DNA from: Paenibacillus sp. DCT19
Lineage (GTDB): Bacteria > Bacillota > Bacilli > Paenibacillales > Paenibacillaceae
Direction: 5' to 3'
Length of the DNA stretch: 64,000 nucleotides
Assembly (NCBI RefSeq): GCF_003268635.1
Contig: NZ_CP029639.1
Span: forward strand, 941,501-1,005,500
The notes under the pieces are model-generated. The model ran no database searches. It was given only the letters and a program-made list of their open reading frames with translations, and was not told the origin of the DNA. Both the position numbers and the translations under genes were made by a program. Of the stretch, positions 18,058 through 27,678 are shown piece by piece (position 1 is the stretch's first letter; each line of letters begins with the position of its first letter).

Positions 18058-19167
18058 ATGATGAAATCTCAAATGATGCCTCAGATAAAACCGCGAGATT
18101 ATGCTAAATATCCGTTCATTGTGATCTGGGAGGTCACACGAGCATGTGCTCTGAAATGTCTTCATTGCCGCGCGGAAGCCCAGTATAGAGCAGACCCAAG
18201 GCAGCTGACAACAGAGCAGGGGAAAAAATTGATCGATGACATTGCGGCAATGGAAGAGCAGCCGTTATTTGTGTTTACGGGTGGTGATCCGTTAATGCGA
18301 ACGGATTTATTTGAGTTAGCAGAGTATGCCATCAAGGAGAAGCAGCTTCCTGTCTCCATGACACCAAGTGCTACACCCAAGGTGACGCGTGCTGCAATAA
18401 CGAAAGCGAAAGAAGTGGGTTTATCCCGCTGGGCATTCAGCCTGGACGGTTCGACAGCGGAGATCCATGACCATTTTCGCGGAACGAAGGGTTCTTACGA
18501 TATGACGATGAAGGGCATCCAGTATCTGCAAGAGGCTCACATTCCCATTCAAGTGAACACCACCGTTTCCCGATACAACCTGCATGATTTGCAGGCGATT
18601 AGCCGCAAGGTGAAGGAGATGGGCGTGGTTCTGTGGAGTTTATTTTTCCTGATCCCGACAGGGAGAGCCCAAGAGAAGGATATGATTAGCCCAGAAGAGC
18701 ATGAAGAGGTCATGAAGTGGATGGTGCGCATTGCGCAAGAGATGCCATACGGGGTGAAATCGACGGAGGCACCGCACTATCGGCGGGTGATGATGCAGGG
18801 TAGCGGGGTAGCGGGATCCGAGCGTAGCTCTATGAAACGTGTGGATATGCTGGGACGTGCACCTCAAAGTGTGAATGATGGTGATGGTTTTGTATTTATC
18901 AGTCACACCGGCGATGTGTATCCTAGTGGATTTCTGCCTGTTGTGTGCGGCAATGTGAAGGAGCAAGCGCTCATTGATGTGTACAGGAATTCTCCAGTAA
19001 TGCAGACGTTGCGAGACAAGTCGCAATTACAGGGCAAATGTGGTGTCTGTGAATTCAAAACGATGTGTGGTGGATCAAGGGCAAGAGCGTATGCGCTTAC
19101 GGGAGACTATATGGCGAGTGATTCTGCATGTGCCTATATTCCGTCTGCGTTGCGACAAAGATATTAA
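18058..19167 (+). CDS. Radical SAM/SPASM protein (BA_1875/TIGR04053-like)
   Basis: The 369-residue protein follows GAGGAGGA. It carries the radical SAM cluster motif CALKCLHC (Cys30, Cys34, Cys37), FTGGDPLMR for SAM binding, and a SPASM-type C-terminal cysteine set (Cys328, Cys331, Cys337, Cys358) for an auxiliary iron-sulfur cluster. By recall it fits the BA_1875 family, related to NirJ/AhbD-type enzymes of heme metabolism. The next gene, 16 bases downstream, is a porphyrinogen oxidase, which supports a tetrapyrrole role. An FNR/CRP-type site in the promoter suggests induction at low oxygen. The exact reaction is not known. Confidence 0.87.
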   Translation: MMKSQMMPQIKPRDYAKYPFIVIWEVTRACALKCLHCRAEAQYRADPRQLTTEQGKKLIDDIAAMEEQPLFVFTGGDPLMRTDLFELAEYAIKEKQLPVSMTPSATPKVTRAAITKAKEVGLSRWAFSLDGSTAEIHDHFRGTKGSYDMTMKGIQYLQEAHIPIQVNTTVSRYNLHDLQAISRKVKEMGVVLWSLFFLIPTGRAQEKDMISPEEHEEVMKWMVRIAQEMPYGVKSTEAPHYRRVMMQGSGVAGSERSSMKRVDMLGRAPQSVNDGDGFVFISHTGDVYPSGFLPVVCGNVKEQALIDVYRNSPVMQTLRDKSQLQGKCGVCEFKTMCGGSRARAYALTGDYMASDSACAYIPSALRQRY

Positions 19168-19183
19168 TGGTGGGAAGTGTGAA

Positions 19184-20679
19184 ATGGATAAACAACGCAG
19201 GAAGCAAATCGTTATTGCTGGAGGCGGAATTACGGGACTGAGTACGGCTTATTATGTAGAGCAGTTGTGCAGGGCGCACGCAATTGAAGCAGAGATCGTG
19301 TTGGTGGAGAAAAGTGATCGATTCGGCGGACATGTGCATACCGGGAAAAGGGATGGATTTGTCATTGAACGGGGGCCGGACTCGTTTCTTGCTCGCAAAA
19401 CATCAATTATTGAACTTATGCAGGAGCTGGGCATCGGCGATGACATCGTTGGCACAAGATCTGGGATATCCCACAGTTACATTGCCTATCGGAATCGGCT
19501 GCATCCCATCCCGGATGGCTTTATGCTTGGCGTACCGACAAAGTGGAAACCGTTCATTACAACGAAGCTGTTAACTGTGCGGGGGAAGGTGCGAGCTGCT
19601 GCTGATCTGGTTTTGCCAAAAAGGTCAAGTGCAACAGATGAGTCTCTTGGTCAACTGCTTCGTAGACGACTCGGAGATGAGGTGCTGGAACAGATTGCCG
19701 AGCCATTGCTGGCTGGGATCTATGCAGGGAATGCAGATGCTCTAAGTGTGCAGGCTACCTTTCCGATGCTGCAAGAAACGGAACAAAAGCATCGGAGCCT
19801 TATTGTAGGTATGCTTGGTGTACGGAAGAGCAGGGCTCCGAAGCAATCTACCCAATCGAGCCAGAAGGCAATTAAAACTACAAGTGAAACTGGAAGTGGT
19901 AATGGTAGTGGTAGTACAAGTACGGTGAAGAAAAGCATGTTTCTAAGTGCCCGTGGAGGGTTGGAAGAGGTCGTAACTCATCTCGAAAAGTCGTTATCCT
20001 CCAGTATTAATATGATGAAGAATACAGAAATATCAGGTGTCACACATGAAGGGGAGCGTTATGTTGTTCACTTGCATAATGGAACGAAGCTTCATGCAGA
20101 TGCGATGGTAATCGCTACTCCTGCCCATGTAGCAGCTAGGTTATTGCCAGACCCATCTATATCCGAGTTACTGCAAACCATTCCCTACGCATCCGTGATG
20201 AATGTTGTACTTGCTTATCGCGAGCAGGATGTCGGTATCTCTTTGGATGCATCGGGCTTCGTCGTTCCTCGTAAAGAAGGACGTACGGTAACCGCCTGCA
20301 CCTGGACGTCTTCCAAATGGGCACATACGGCTCCAGAGGGTCACATTCTGTTAAGAGCTTATGTGGGCAAATACGGGCAGGAGAATGATGATCAGCTCTC
20401 AGATGAGAAGCTGGTGCACCATGTACGCCGTGAACTGGAAGAGATGATGGGCATATCTGCCGAGCCGATCTTTACGGAAGTAAACCGACTTCCCGATGCA
20501 ATGCCACAATATAAGGTGGGACATCTGGAGCGTATGCAGGAGCTGGACGATGCTTTGGCAACGGTTATGCCAGGTGTGTACCTTGGCGGTGGGGATACCG
20601 TGGGATCGGAGTTCCGGATTGTATATCCCAAGGTAAGGCTATGGCGAATAAGTTGTTAAGTCATATACTAGGTAAATAA
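19184..20679 (+). pseudogene. hemY: Protoporphyrinogen/coproporphyrinogen oxidase (HemY/CgoX family), 3' frameshift
   Basis: I start at ATG 19184 (GGTGGGAAG upstream); upstream residues in the open frame belong to the overlap with the radical SAM gene. The protein has an N-terminal FAD fold (IVIAGGGITGLSTAYYVE), FGGHVHTGKRDGFVIERGPDSF, and a Gly/Ser/Thr-rich insert of about 30 residues near position 230. At GGGG 20591-20594 the frame slips; one extra G restores the family-typical end GYRGIGVPDCISQGKAMANKL, stop at 20677-20679. Without it the FAD-closing C-terminus is lost. It oxidises porphyrinogens with a flavin in heme synthesis. Only one base is missing, so the gene may be intact in the cell. 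Confidence 0.85.
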
Positions 20680-20749
20680 AAACAATTATTAGCTCGTAGA
20701 TTATGTATTACTATTTTTCGAGGTGCATATTTCCGATTTGAAGAAAAAC

Positions 20750-20803
20750 CAGTTTACGCGAATAGCCGCTACTCATAGGAGATGCGGCTATTCGCGTAAA
20801 CTG
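20750..20803. repeat. Perfect 20-bp hairpin between convergent genes
   Basis: Positions 20750-20769 are perfectly complementary to 20784-20803 around a 14-nt loop. It stands between two convergent genes. AAAAA before the left arm would give a U tract on the minus strand, so it probably ends the flagellin transcript and perhaps also the oxidase transcript. Confidence 0.7.
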
Positions 20804-20878
20804 CATGTTTATAAGATAATCGCTCAAGGGGGCATTACTTTCTTATAGTCACACAATGATCTGTAGTTGCAATCATGT

Positions 20879-22684
20879 TTATTTTAGTAACTGCAGGATA
20901 GACTGTGGGCTCTGTTGAGCTTGGGCTAGCATGGCCTGAGTAGCTTGGGTTAAGATATTGGCCTTTGTTAACTCCAACAATTCCTTGCCCATATCTGCGT
21001 CACGGATACGAGACTCTGCAGAGGTTAAATTCGTAGAGGCGTTTGTCGTATTATTTAGTGTGTGTTGCAATCGATTTTGTAAAGCTCCGTACACCCCGCG
21101 ATAGTTTGAAACTTTTTCAATTGCTCCGTCTGTCTGAGCCAAAGCCTGGTCAGGTATGACTGGAGGTAATACCCCGATGTTGTTACTGCCTAATTGTACT
21201 GTATTGACATTAAATAATGGAATATCAATAGAATGACCTTGATTCGGACCAGTTTGCATGACTAGTCTTTTAGGAGAAAAATCTGTATCTTGTATGTCGG
21301 TAACCACTGTTGTTTCAATGTGTTGAGTTATTTCTGTTTCTGTAGTGGACTCATAAACATCAAAGTTTAGAGAGAATGGTCCATATTTAAACCCTAATGT
21401 TACCGTTGAACCACTAGGTATGGTCAGATCCCAATCAAAATTAAGCTGTGGTTGCGCTCCAGCCGGATTGTTGATTGTCAATTCCGATGGGGATGCAAAT
21501 CCTAACGAATCGTCAAAAATAACGCTAGCATTAGCATCAGATCCTACCATGTTAAATGTACTTCCTGATGGAGATACAATAGTGGTGTTGCCAGTGAGTA
21601 ATGGATTACCGTTGGCATCACTTATGACAGAGCCTGATGGTGGATCCAATACATTTTTTAGTGTGAAATTTGCATCTGCTGCATCCCTGTTATTAATTTC
21701 GTATCTAATCTCCATAGAGTTATCGGGTAACACCGTTCTGAACCGGGTTATAGATAAACTTGTACCAGGAAACCACATGTGTTCTCGTGCAGGCACAGTA
21801 CCTGGCGTAGTGCGAGATGTATATTCAAGCGCTCGCGTAGTTCCGTTAAGCTCTACAGTTTCAAACATTGCACCATAAATACTACCCAAATCTTTGGGGC
21901 CAAAACTGGTTTTGTTCATTCCAGAAGAATACCAGTAGGCTGGCTCGCTATATTGTGGATCGTTTAACAGTGTTAAAGCTTCATAGATTGAAGTGTTAGT
22001 ATCAGTTTTCGTTGTTGTATGGGTTTCGACTGTGTACTCATTATAGCCGTTTCTAGAATCGGCTAAGATAATAGGAGTAATATTACTTGTAATGGAATGC
22101 GTGTTGCTCGTTACTGAGGTATCGGAACTACTAACTAAATGCCTGGGTTCTTCAGGTGTACCTATCGGTTTATAACTAATCGTTTTATGTATGGTTGAAA
22201 CTGGGGGTGGATCGTTGATGGAATCTACAGTATTGTTACTTGGACGAGTGGCTATGATGTCATAATCATCTCTTGCTAATAAATTGATGGTATTAAACTC
22301 TGTTTTGCTGGCGATGCTATCGATTTCTTTTGTAAGTTGACGTATTTCTTCATCGATCTTCTGTCGATCCTGATCCGTATTGGTATCGTTTAAACCTTGA
22401 ATAATTAGTTCTCTTTGTCTTTGTAAAATGTTTGTTATTTCGTTTAAGCCGCCTTCTGCTGTTTGGATCAGCGAAGTGGCGTCCTGAATATTTCTAGATG
22501 CTTGCTCCAATCCTCTAATTTGTCCTCTCATTTTCTCAGATATAGCCAGTCCGGCAGCATCGTCAGAGGCTTTATTAATTCTCAATCCAGAAGATAGTTT
22601 CTCTAATTTATTCGAACTTGTCTTTGAGTGCTCCTGTAGCTTTTTCAACGAATTGTTAGCTACCAAGTTGTGTGTAATGATCAT
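20879..22684 (-). CDS. Flagellin with large central domain
   Basis: The start at the ATG complementary to 22682-22684 (MIITHNLVANNS) is set by GAGGT nine bases upstream and by the usual flagellin N-terminus; another ATG three codons earlier is too close to the site. Residues 1-140 are canonical D0/D1 (LSSGLRINKASDDAAGLAISEKMRGQIRG, given here as a motif region) and the last 90 are the matching C-terminal D1/D0 (SAESRIRDADMGKEL, ending SILQLLK). Between lie about 365 residues of Ser/Thr/Asn-rich beta-type sequence, the surface-exposed domain. No other flagellar gene is present here. A poor sigma-D-like promoter may lie at 22729-22757, but its spacing is 17 rather than 15. The product is exported and forms filament. 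Confidence 0.93.
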   Translation of the reverse strand: MIITHNLVANNSLKKLQEHSKTSSNKLEKLSSGLRINKASDDAAGLAISEKMRGQIRGLEQASRNIQDATSLIQTAEGGLNEITNILQRQRELIIQGLNDTNTDQDRQKIDEEIRQLTKEIDSIASKTEFNTINLLARDDYDIIATRPSNNTVDSINDPPPVSTIHKTISYKPIGTPEEPRHLVSSSDTSVTSNTHSITSNITPIILADSRNGYNEYTVETHTTTKTDTNTSIYEALTLLNDPQYSEPAYWYSSGMNKTSFGPKDLGSIYGAMFETVELNGTTRALEYTSRTTPGTVPAREHMWFPGTSLSITRFRTVLPDNSMEIRYEINNRDAADANFTLKNVLDPPSGSVISDANGNPLLTGNTTIVSPSGSTFNMVGSDANASVIFDDSLGFASPSELTINNPAGAQPQLNFDWDLTIPSGSTVTLGFKYGPFSLNFDVYESTTETEITQHIETTVVTDIQDTDFSPKRLVMQTGPNQGHSIDIPLFNVNTVQLGSNNIGVLPPVIPDQALAQTDGAIEKVSNYRGVYGALQNRLQHTLNNTTNASTNLTSAESRIRDADMGKELLELTKANILTQATQAMLAQAQQSPQSILQLLK

Positions 22685-22908
22685 ATTCTTCATACCTCAT
22701 TTTGATGGATACTTTTCTCTATTTTACCATAGCGGATTATTGCAGGTCTATTATTTACATTTTTGTACTGAAAGTGGGGGAGATATGGACATAACAACTG
22801 AGGGTTGAAGTTTAGGTTTGGAATGATATATTTAGGGCAGTTAGATGAAACTTTTTGTAGGGATTAGATGACATATAAAAAAATATTTTGAATAGGGAGG
22901 GAAACTTA

Positions 22909-23616
22909 ATGAATCTAGAAGAAGTGATGCAGGAGCTTGAAGCCTTGGGTAAGGAACGGACGAAAAAAATATATATGTCCAATGGCGCGCACGAGCCGCT
23001 TTTTGGTGTTGCTACTGGTGCGATGAAGCCGATGTCCCGCAAGATTAAGAAAGACCAGGAACTTGCTGACCAACTCTATGCTACGGGCAATTACGATGCA
23101 ATGTATTTTGCTGGCGTTATTGCCGACCCCAAAGCCATGACTGCAGCAGATTTTGAGCGTTGGATGGAAACAGCTTATTTCTACATGATCTCTGATTATA
23201 TCGTAGCGGTCACACTCGCGGAAACAGATATTGCTCAAGAGGTTGCCGATGCTTGGATCGCGAGTGGGGATGAGCTGAAGATGTCAGCAGGCTGGAGCTG
23301 TTACTGTTGGTTGCTCGGAAGCCGGAAGGATGGTGAGTTCTCCTCAGATAAGCTAGAAGCAATGCTGGACCAGGTAAAAGATACAATTCATGATTCGCCG
23401 GAACGAACAAAATTTTCTATGAATAACTTCATATATACTGTAGCGACATCTTATCAACCTCTGCATGATCAGGCAGTGGAGACAGCTAAGCTGGTTGGCC
23501 CTGTTGAAGTGAATAAGGACAAGCCTAAGAGCAAGCTAATACAAGCTTCTGAGAACATCCAGAAGGCCGTGGATCAAGGGCGGATAGGTTTTAAGCGCAA
23601 GTATGTAAGGTGTTAG
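22909..23616 (+). CDS. DNA alkylation repair (AlkD-like) family protein
   Basis: ATG 22909 lies seven bases after GGGAGG. The 235-residue protein is alpha-helical and resembles AlkD-like HEAT-type glycosylase relatives: GVATGAMKPMSRKIKKDQELADQL, YDAMYFAGVIADP, and MSDYI-type helices with SAGWSCYCWLLG. AlkD proteins remove alkylated bases. I cannot confirm the catalytic tryptophan/aspartate pair from memory, so the enzymatic role is an inference from the family. A bidirectional hairpin follows. Confidence 0.72.
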   Translation: MNLEEVMQELEALGKERTKKIYMSNGAHEPLFGVATGAMKPMSRKIKKDQELADQLYATGNYDAMYFAGVIADPKAMTAADFERWMETAYFYMISDYIVAVTLAETDIAQEVADAWIASGDELKMSAGWSCYCWLLGSRKDGEFSSDKLEAMLDQVKDTIHDSPERTKFSMNNFIYTVATSYQPLHDQAVETAKLVGPVEVNKDKPKSKLIQASENIQKAVDQGRIGFKRKYVRC

Positions 23617-23632
23617 TACGAGATTGGACGAA

Positions 23633-23710
23633 GAAAACCGCTACCTATGTGAACTGCACCCCAATTGTTAGACACAATTGGAGGTGCAGTTCATTTAAGG
23701 AGCGGTTTTC
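23633..23710. repeat. Long imperfect palindrome, bidirectional terminator or MITE-like element
   Basis: An inner stem (23651-23668 with 23674-23692, one bulge) and an outer stem (GAAAACCGCT at 23633-23642 with AGCGGTTTTC at 23701-23710) form a 78-nt hairpin. The inner part carries a GAACTGCACCCCAATTGTTA string that resembles IS3-group terminal repeats. It separates two convergent genes, and both edges end in T tracts. Confidence 0.6.
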
Positions 23711-23747
23711 TTATTCTACTTGGTGCACACAATGATTACGCATACTA

Positions 23748-24290
23748 TCACAATTTCTTCATTCTAAGGATAGGGTCTTGATCATGAAAAGCAATACAAA
23801 CTGCGAGTGAACTTGCACCAGGTAGTGATTGATATGCTTTGGCATAAGATACAACGGTTCTAGCGATTAAGTATATCGTTGAACCGAGAGCTGTCTCATT
23901 ACCATCAAATCCTTCTAACGCATAAATGTCAGCAAACGCTTCTAAAGAAGGGCCTTCCAGATCCTCAAGCCAATCACTAGCCCAATCATCATCATGATCC
24001 TCGAGTGTACTGTATTGCTCACAAATATAAAAAGCGCTATCCCAGTTGTTATCTAAATCATATTCAAAGTAGATTGCTTTGGCCGATTGTTGCTGAGCCA
24101 ATGTAATAGATTGGTGGAGGCCAGATTTAAGGCCATTCACATACTCATTTAAGTTCACTTGCTTAATTGCAAGGGATCGATCCACTCCAGCTAACCTGGA
24201 ACAAATACGAAAATACTTTTCTTCAATTTCTTCAAGGTGCTTACTACTTAAATCTACCTGTAGTTCATCTAAATACTGGAACATGTCCAT
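23748..24290 (-). CDS. Hypothetical acidic soluble protein
   Basis: The 180-residue protein follows GGAGGT with six-base spacing, so it is very likely translated. It has a helical N-terminal half (MFQYLDELQVDLSSKHLEEIEE) and a strongly acidic middle (LEDHDDDWASDWLEDLEG). No signal peptide, membrane segment or catalytic motif is visible. The size and acidity recall immunity or SMI1-like proteins of Bacillales, but I do not recognise a family. It stands alone. Confidence 0.75.
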   Translation of the reverse strand: MDMFQYLDELQVDLSSKHLEEIEEKYFRICSRLAGVDRSLAIKQVNLNEYVNGLKSGLHQSITLAQQQSAKAIYFEYDLDNNWDSAFYICEQYSTLEDHDDDWASDWLEDLEGPSLEAFADIYALEGFDGNETALGSTIYLIARTVVSYAKAYQSLPGASSLAVCIAFHDQDPILRMKKL

Positions 24291-24370
24291 CCTGCTACCT
24301 CCAATGTTACTAAGGTTGAGTATAGGCTGATCTATTTGTGGTTACATGAGTTTATCTTCACTTGAAGGAA

Positions 24371-24973
24371 CTAGTTACCACTATTAATGGCTTTGTAGAG
24401 GAGTTCTTCGTAAGCCTTCACACTATCGCTATCTACGGTTTCTACCCCTGTAAACACATTCTTAGTGTTGTGATAGAAGGCAAGAGCGAAGTCTCTTACG
24501 ACAGAAACATCGTGATGTTCTAATACAATGGCTTGAAATAAATTGTTTAACATGTATTCTGCATTCGAGCCGTCTTTGAGATATTGAAAATTAATAAACT
24601 CCTGAAGGACATGGTACTTAAACTCTTCGAGTTCATCTGTTGTAGGCTTGTACTCCCGTGCAAGCTTTTCGGTAGCTTCCGCTTTGGCTGTAGGTGAAAG
24701 GTCGCTCTCAGCCAATTCATTTACTTTTGATCTCCAATCTACCGATGCTTGTTCTGTTTGCTCAGTCTGTTCCGGCTGTTCGACGGCACTGGTCGTAGAT
24801 ACTTCCTCTTTTGCCACATCCGTATTTTCTGCTTCAGTTGCTGTTGCGCTTTCTATACCTTCTGTACTTTCAGTACTTGCTGGTGCAGTCTCTCCTGCCT
24901 TTGTTGTTGCATTGCACGCACTCAACACGGAAACTACAATAAAAGCTGATAAAACGAGTACTAATTTCTTCAC
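24371..24973 (-). CDS. Putative lipoprotein
   Basis: A GTG start (complement of 24971-24973) follows GGAGG. The 200-residue protein has a lipoprotein signal (MKKLVLVLSAFIVVSVLSAC) with lipobox LSAC, so Cys20 would be lipidated and the protein anchored to the outer face of the membrane. A Thr/Glu/Ala-rich linker (about 22-80, with repeated QPEQTEQTEQ) leads to a helical domain of about 120 residues with no recognised family. Confidence 0.85.
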   Translation of the reverse strand: MKKLVLVLSAFIVVSVLSACNATTKAGETAPASTESTEGIESATATEAENTDVAKEEVSTTSAVEQPEQTEQTEQASVDWRSKVNELAESDLSPTAKAEATEKLAREYKPTTDELEEFKYHVLQEFINFQYLKDGSNAEYMLNNLFQAIVLEHHDVSVVRDFALAFYHNTKNVFTGVETVDSDSVKAYEELLYKAINSGN

Positions 24974-25350
24974 AATATTTCCTCCATTGGTATGTAATCT
25001 TAATAAGTCTACCAGATGATATGTGAAGTTTCTACGTTCATTGGGTTCATTACAAGATGTGTAGGCATAAAAAAAGGATCATTTACGCCGATGCGGATGT
25101 TCATATCATTTGGTGATAATAAGGTGAAATACCACAGATTGATTCTCATTCATCCGCTTCATTATATGATATAATTTTTCACTGAGCGTGCAAAAATGGA
25201 GAGCAAGCACAGTTATATATAGCTACTTCATACCTGCGCCCCGATCGCAATCTAGCATAGGTGGAAGACTTCATAGGCAGCATTCATGTCTAGCATATGG
25301 GAGCTGCGGATAGATAAAATTATTTTATTATAGGAGTTGTCTAACGGAAC
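24974..25350. other. Divergent promoter region without gene
   Basis: This 377-base gap separates divergent genes. TTGATT with a 17-base spacer and TTATAT around 25140-25165 is a possible promoter for the DUF4317 gene, which would give a leader of about 170 bases. TATCA-TTTGG-TGATA near 25107 is a small inverted repeat. No riboswitch was recognised. Confidence 0.3.
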
Positions 25351-26523
25351 ATGAATAAAAAAGAAGTCGCGCATATACGCAAACAATTCAAATTGGATCA
25401 CGATCTACTGAATATTTACGATATTCTTAACGTCTATATTACGAAGGAAACGAATGAGGTCTACCATTGGGAGCGCCACCCGTTTGAGCTCGTGGATCGA
25501 GAGAAGCAAGAGCTATACATGGGGAATTTCAAAAAACTACTAACCGGCGAACTGGATCAGAAATTGTTCGAGCTGAAGTTTCAAGAACAGGCAGAGGAGC
25601 CTGCACAGGTGATGCTGCACCAAGCACTCGTAACAGGTGATCCGGACGAATGGTCAGACCTGATGTTGCTGCTTGTGGATCGTATGCTGGCTGATGCGAA
25701 GTATGAGCGGGACATGGTAGTTACGTTTGTTAAGGGGCAATACTACTTGCCAACGCAGGCCAGAAACGAAGCAACGGAAGAGAGTGAGAAGAACGAAGTG
25801 TTTGCTCATCCCTTCATTCTGTGCAGCGTAAATTCAACGGAAAAACAAAAGAAGACAATGTTGTTTGACTATGTGGAACGGGAGTTTAAGTATAATGTCA
25901 TTGTTGATCCGATTATCAAATTGAGCACGCCAGAGCAGGGGTTCCTGTATCCGAGCGTGACAGATAATTATTCTGACGTAAATCGTGTTCTATACTGTAC
26001 CGGGAAATCCAATTTTCCAGATCCACACTTTGTAGAACAGGTGTTGAATGGCGATCGGTCTGTGACAGCACTGGAGGAACGAGCCATCTTTGAAGATATC
26101 GTGAAAGAGATCACGGGGGAACAAATGGATGCGTCTACCCTTGCTCATGTATATGAGGAGATTAACCGAGTGATTGAAGTGAGTGAAGAGTCACACGAGG
26201 AAGAGCCGCCGAAGCTTGATTACAAGGATGTGGAGCGTGTACTCACCGCGAGCGGTGTAGAGGATCTGACAGAGGAGAAAGTAGAGCGGGCATTCGAGAC
26301 AATTGTGGATAACAAGAACTATGAGTTGAAGGCCAATAGTGTCATGCCGAAATACACTTCCAAATCGATCAAAATTGATACCAAAGTTGCCACGATCTCG
26401 GTCAGCCCACAGGATTTAAAATATGTGAGACAAGTCAACTATCAGGGCAAACGCTGCATTATGATTGAGGTTGATGAGGATGCCGTTATTGAAGGATTTA
26501 CACTTACTACAGAGACGCTATAA
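25351..26523 (+). CDS. DUF4317 domain protein
   Basis: The 390-residue protein starts at ATG 25351, after TAGGAG with a rather long 14-base spacing. The N-terminus (NKKEVAHIRKQFKLDHDLLNI) and the following DILNVYITKETNEVYHWERHPFELV are characteristic of DUF4317, a soluble Firmicute family of unknown function. Charged helices dominate the C-terminal half (TASGVEDLTEEKVERAFETIVDN). No motif indicates a reaction. It is monocistronic and ends at a strong bidirectional terminator. Confidence 0.85.
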   Translation: MNKKEVAHIRKQFKLDHDLLNIYDILNVYITKETNEVYHWERHPFELVDREKQELYMGNFKKLLTGELDQKLFELKFQEQAEEPAQVMLHQALVTGDPDEWSDLMLLLVDRMLADAKYERDMVVTFVKGQYYLPTQARNEATEESEKNEVFAHPFILCSVNSTEKQKKTMLFDYVEREFKYNVIVDPIIKLSTPEQGFLYPSVTDNYSDVNRVLYCTGKSNFPDPHFVEQVLNGDRSVTALEERAIFEDIVKEITGEQMDASTLAHVYEEINRVIEVSEESHEEEPPKLDYKDVERVLTASGVEDLTEEKVERAFETIVDNKNYELKANSVMPKYTSKSIKIDTKVATISVSPQDLKYVRQVNYQGKRCIMIEVDEDAVIEGFTLTTETL

Positions 26524-26580
26524 AAAGATAATCATATGAAATTTCCATGGGATTAATCCAACATCTCAAACACAGCAAAG

Positions 26581-26622
26581 AGCCCATGCCTAAGCGATAT
26601 CGCTAAGGCATTGGGCTTTTTT
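26581..26622. terminator. Bidirectional terminator between DUF4317 and DUF4003 genes
   Basis: AGCCCATGCCT-AAGCGAT pairs with ATCGCT-AAGGCATTGGGCT (one bulge), followed by TTTTTT on the plus strand. The genes on both sides converge on it. Confidence 0.85.
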
Positions 26623-26632
26623 ACGTTTCGTA

Positions 26633-27625
26633 TCAACTGCTGCTAGATGATGATGCAGCTGCGGCCGCAGATGCCGCGGCGGCAGCCATTGCTGCCTGCT
26701 GTGCTATGAGCATGTTCACGATGCTGGTCGATAAACTTGTGGTCAGCACGCCCTTTTGCAAATTCTCAACATGACTCGTGGCAACGAGCGCCGAAGAATG
26801 AAGCAATAGCTCTTGTTTGGTAACTGACCAAGAACCGAAACCTTTTTGCTGGCGCAGTCCTTCGAAGGTTTGGGTAACCTCTTCGACAATCGTACTTGTT
26901 TCAACAGGCAGTAGGGAGAGTACACCCAGTGTAGGCAGCGTTTGTGCTCTGTCCATTCGTAAGCCGCTTGTGCGGAATGTGTCGTTTAATTCAAGTAATC
27001 GAGTTCTAGTCTGCATAGAATCCTCTCCTAAGGTTAGCACTTGAGTTAATGTCTGCAAGCCATTTCCAACGGAGAATTCCCGTCGAAGCTCCGTGTAGAG
27101 TTCCTCCATGCGTTCAACAGCAGGATCAGGCTCAAGTGAGGACAATGCAAGCATTGAAGCAAATATGTAATCATCCTTACCTGTCAGGAAAGAATGCTCC
27201 TTCTTCATTAGATCATAGAACACTTTTGCTCGTTGTACCGTGTCTTGGAATGTTTCCTTAGGCGCATGTGCAGCAATCTGGTATGCAGCGATCACGAGGT
27301 AATCCGAGGCGTAAAATTTATGCTCCTTCATTACGTCATACAGCATCAGGCTGTCAGCCAGCAAGCGCTCTCGATCTGGCGAAAGGGAGAGTAGGGTAGC
27401 GAGCAGGATAGACGTATTTCCTCTGAAGGTAGAGAATAATCCGGTATTTTCCCTAATTCGCTCATAGTTCTGTTTGATATCTTCCGTATCAACGGTTTTA
27501 TTTTCGGATGCGTACAATAAGGCTGCCAGACGATGGATCATCACATTTTGCCATTTAAACGCTTTTTTCATCAAGTGAGTGTTGGATACGAATAATTCAA
27601 TTCTAGCTGCGTGCTGCTCTAACAT
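26633..27625 (-). CDS. DUF4003 family protein
   Basis: The 330-residue protein follows AGGAGG with seven-base spacing. It is almost entirely alpha-helical, with the DUF4003 pattern (AFKWQNVMIHRLAALLYA, LFSTFRGNTSILLATLLSLS, ASDYLVIAAYQIA, VTKQELLLHSSALVATS). It ends in a low-complexity Ala/Met then Ser tail. Function is unknown; it has no signal peptide. Members are common in Bacillales. Confidence 0.85.
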   Translation of the reverse strand: MLEQHAARIELFVSNTHLMKKAFKWQNVMIHRLAALLYASENKTVDTEDIKQNYERIRENTGLFSTFRGNTSILLATLLSLSPDRERLLADSLMLYDVMKEHKFYASDYLVIAAYQIAAHAPKETFQDTVQRAKVFYDLMKKEHSFLTGKDDYIFASMLALSSLEPDPAVERMEELYTELRREFSVGNGLQTLTQVLTLGEDSMQTRTRLLELNDTFRTSGLRMDRAQTLPTLGVLSLLPVETSTIVEEVTQTFEGLRQQKGFGSWSVTKQELLLHSSALVATSHVENLQKGVLTTSLSTSIVNMLIAQQAAMAAAAASAAAAASSSSSS

Positions 27626-27678
27626 AAATCATCCTCCTGCTAAGTTTGTATGAGTTCAGTTATGAGATATCTATCATT

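Noticed and set aside
18162..20631. Reverse-strand frames across the radical SAM and porphyrinogen oxidase genes
   Set aside because: They lack ribosome sites and family motifs, while the forward frames show clear cluster-binding and FAD motifs.
23651..23692. A complete insertion sequence
   Set aside because: Only IS-like end motifs are present; there is no room for a transposase.
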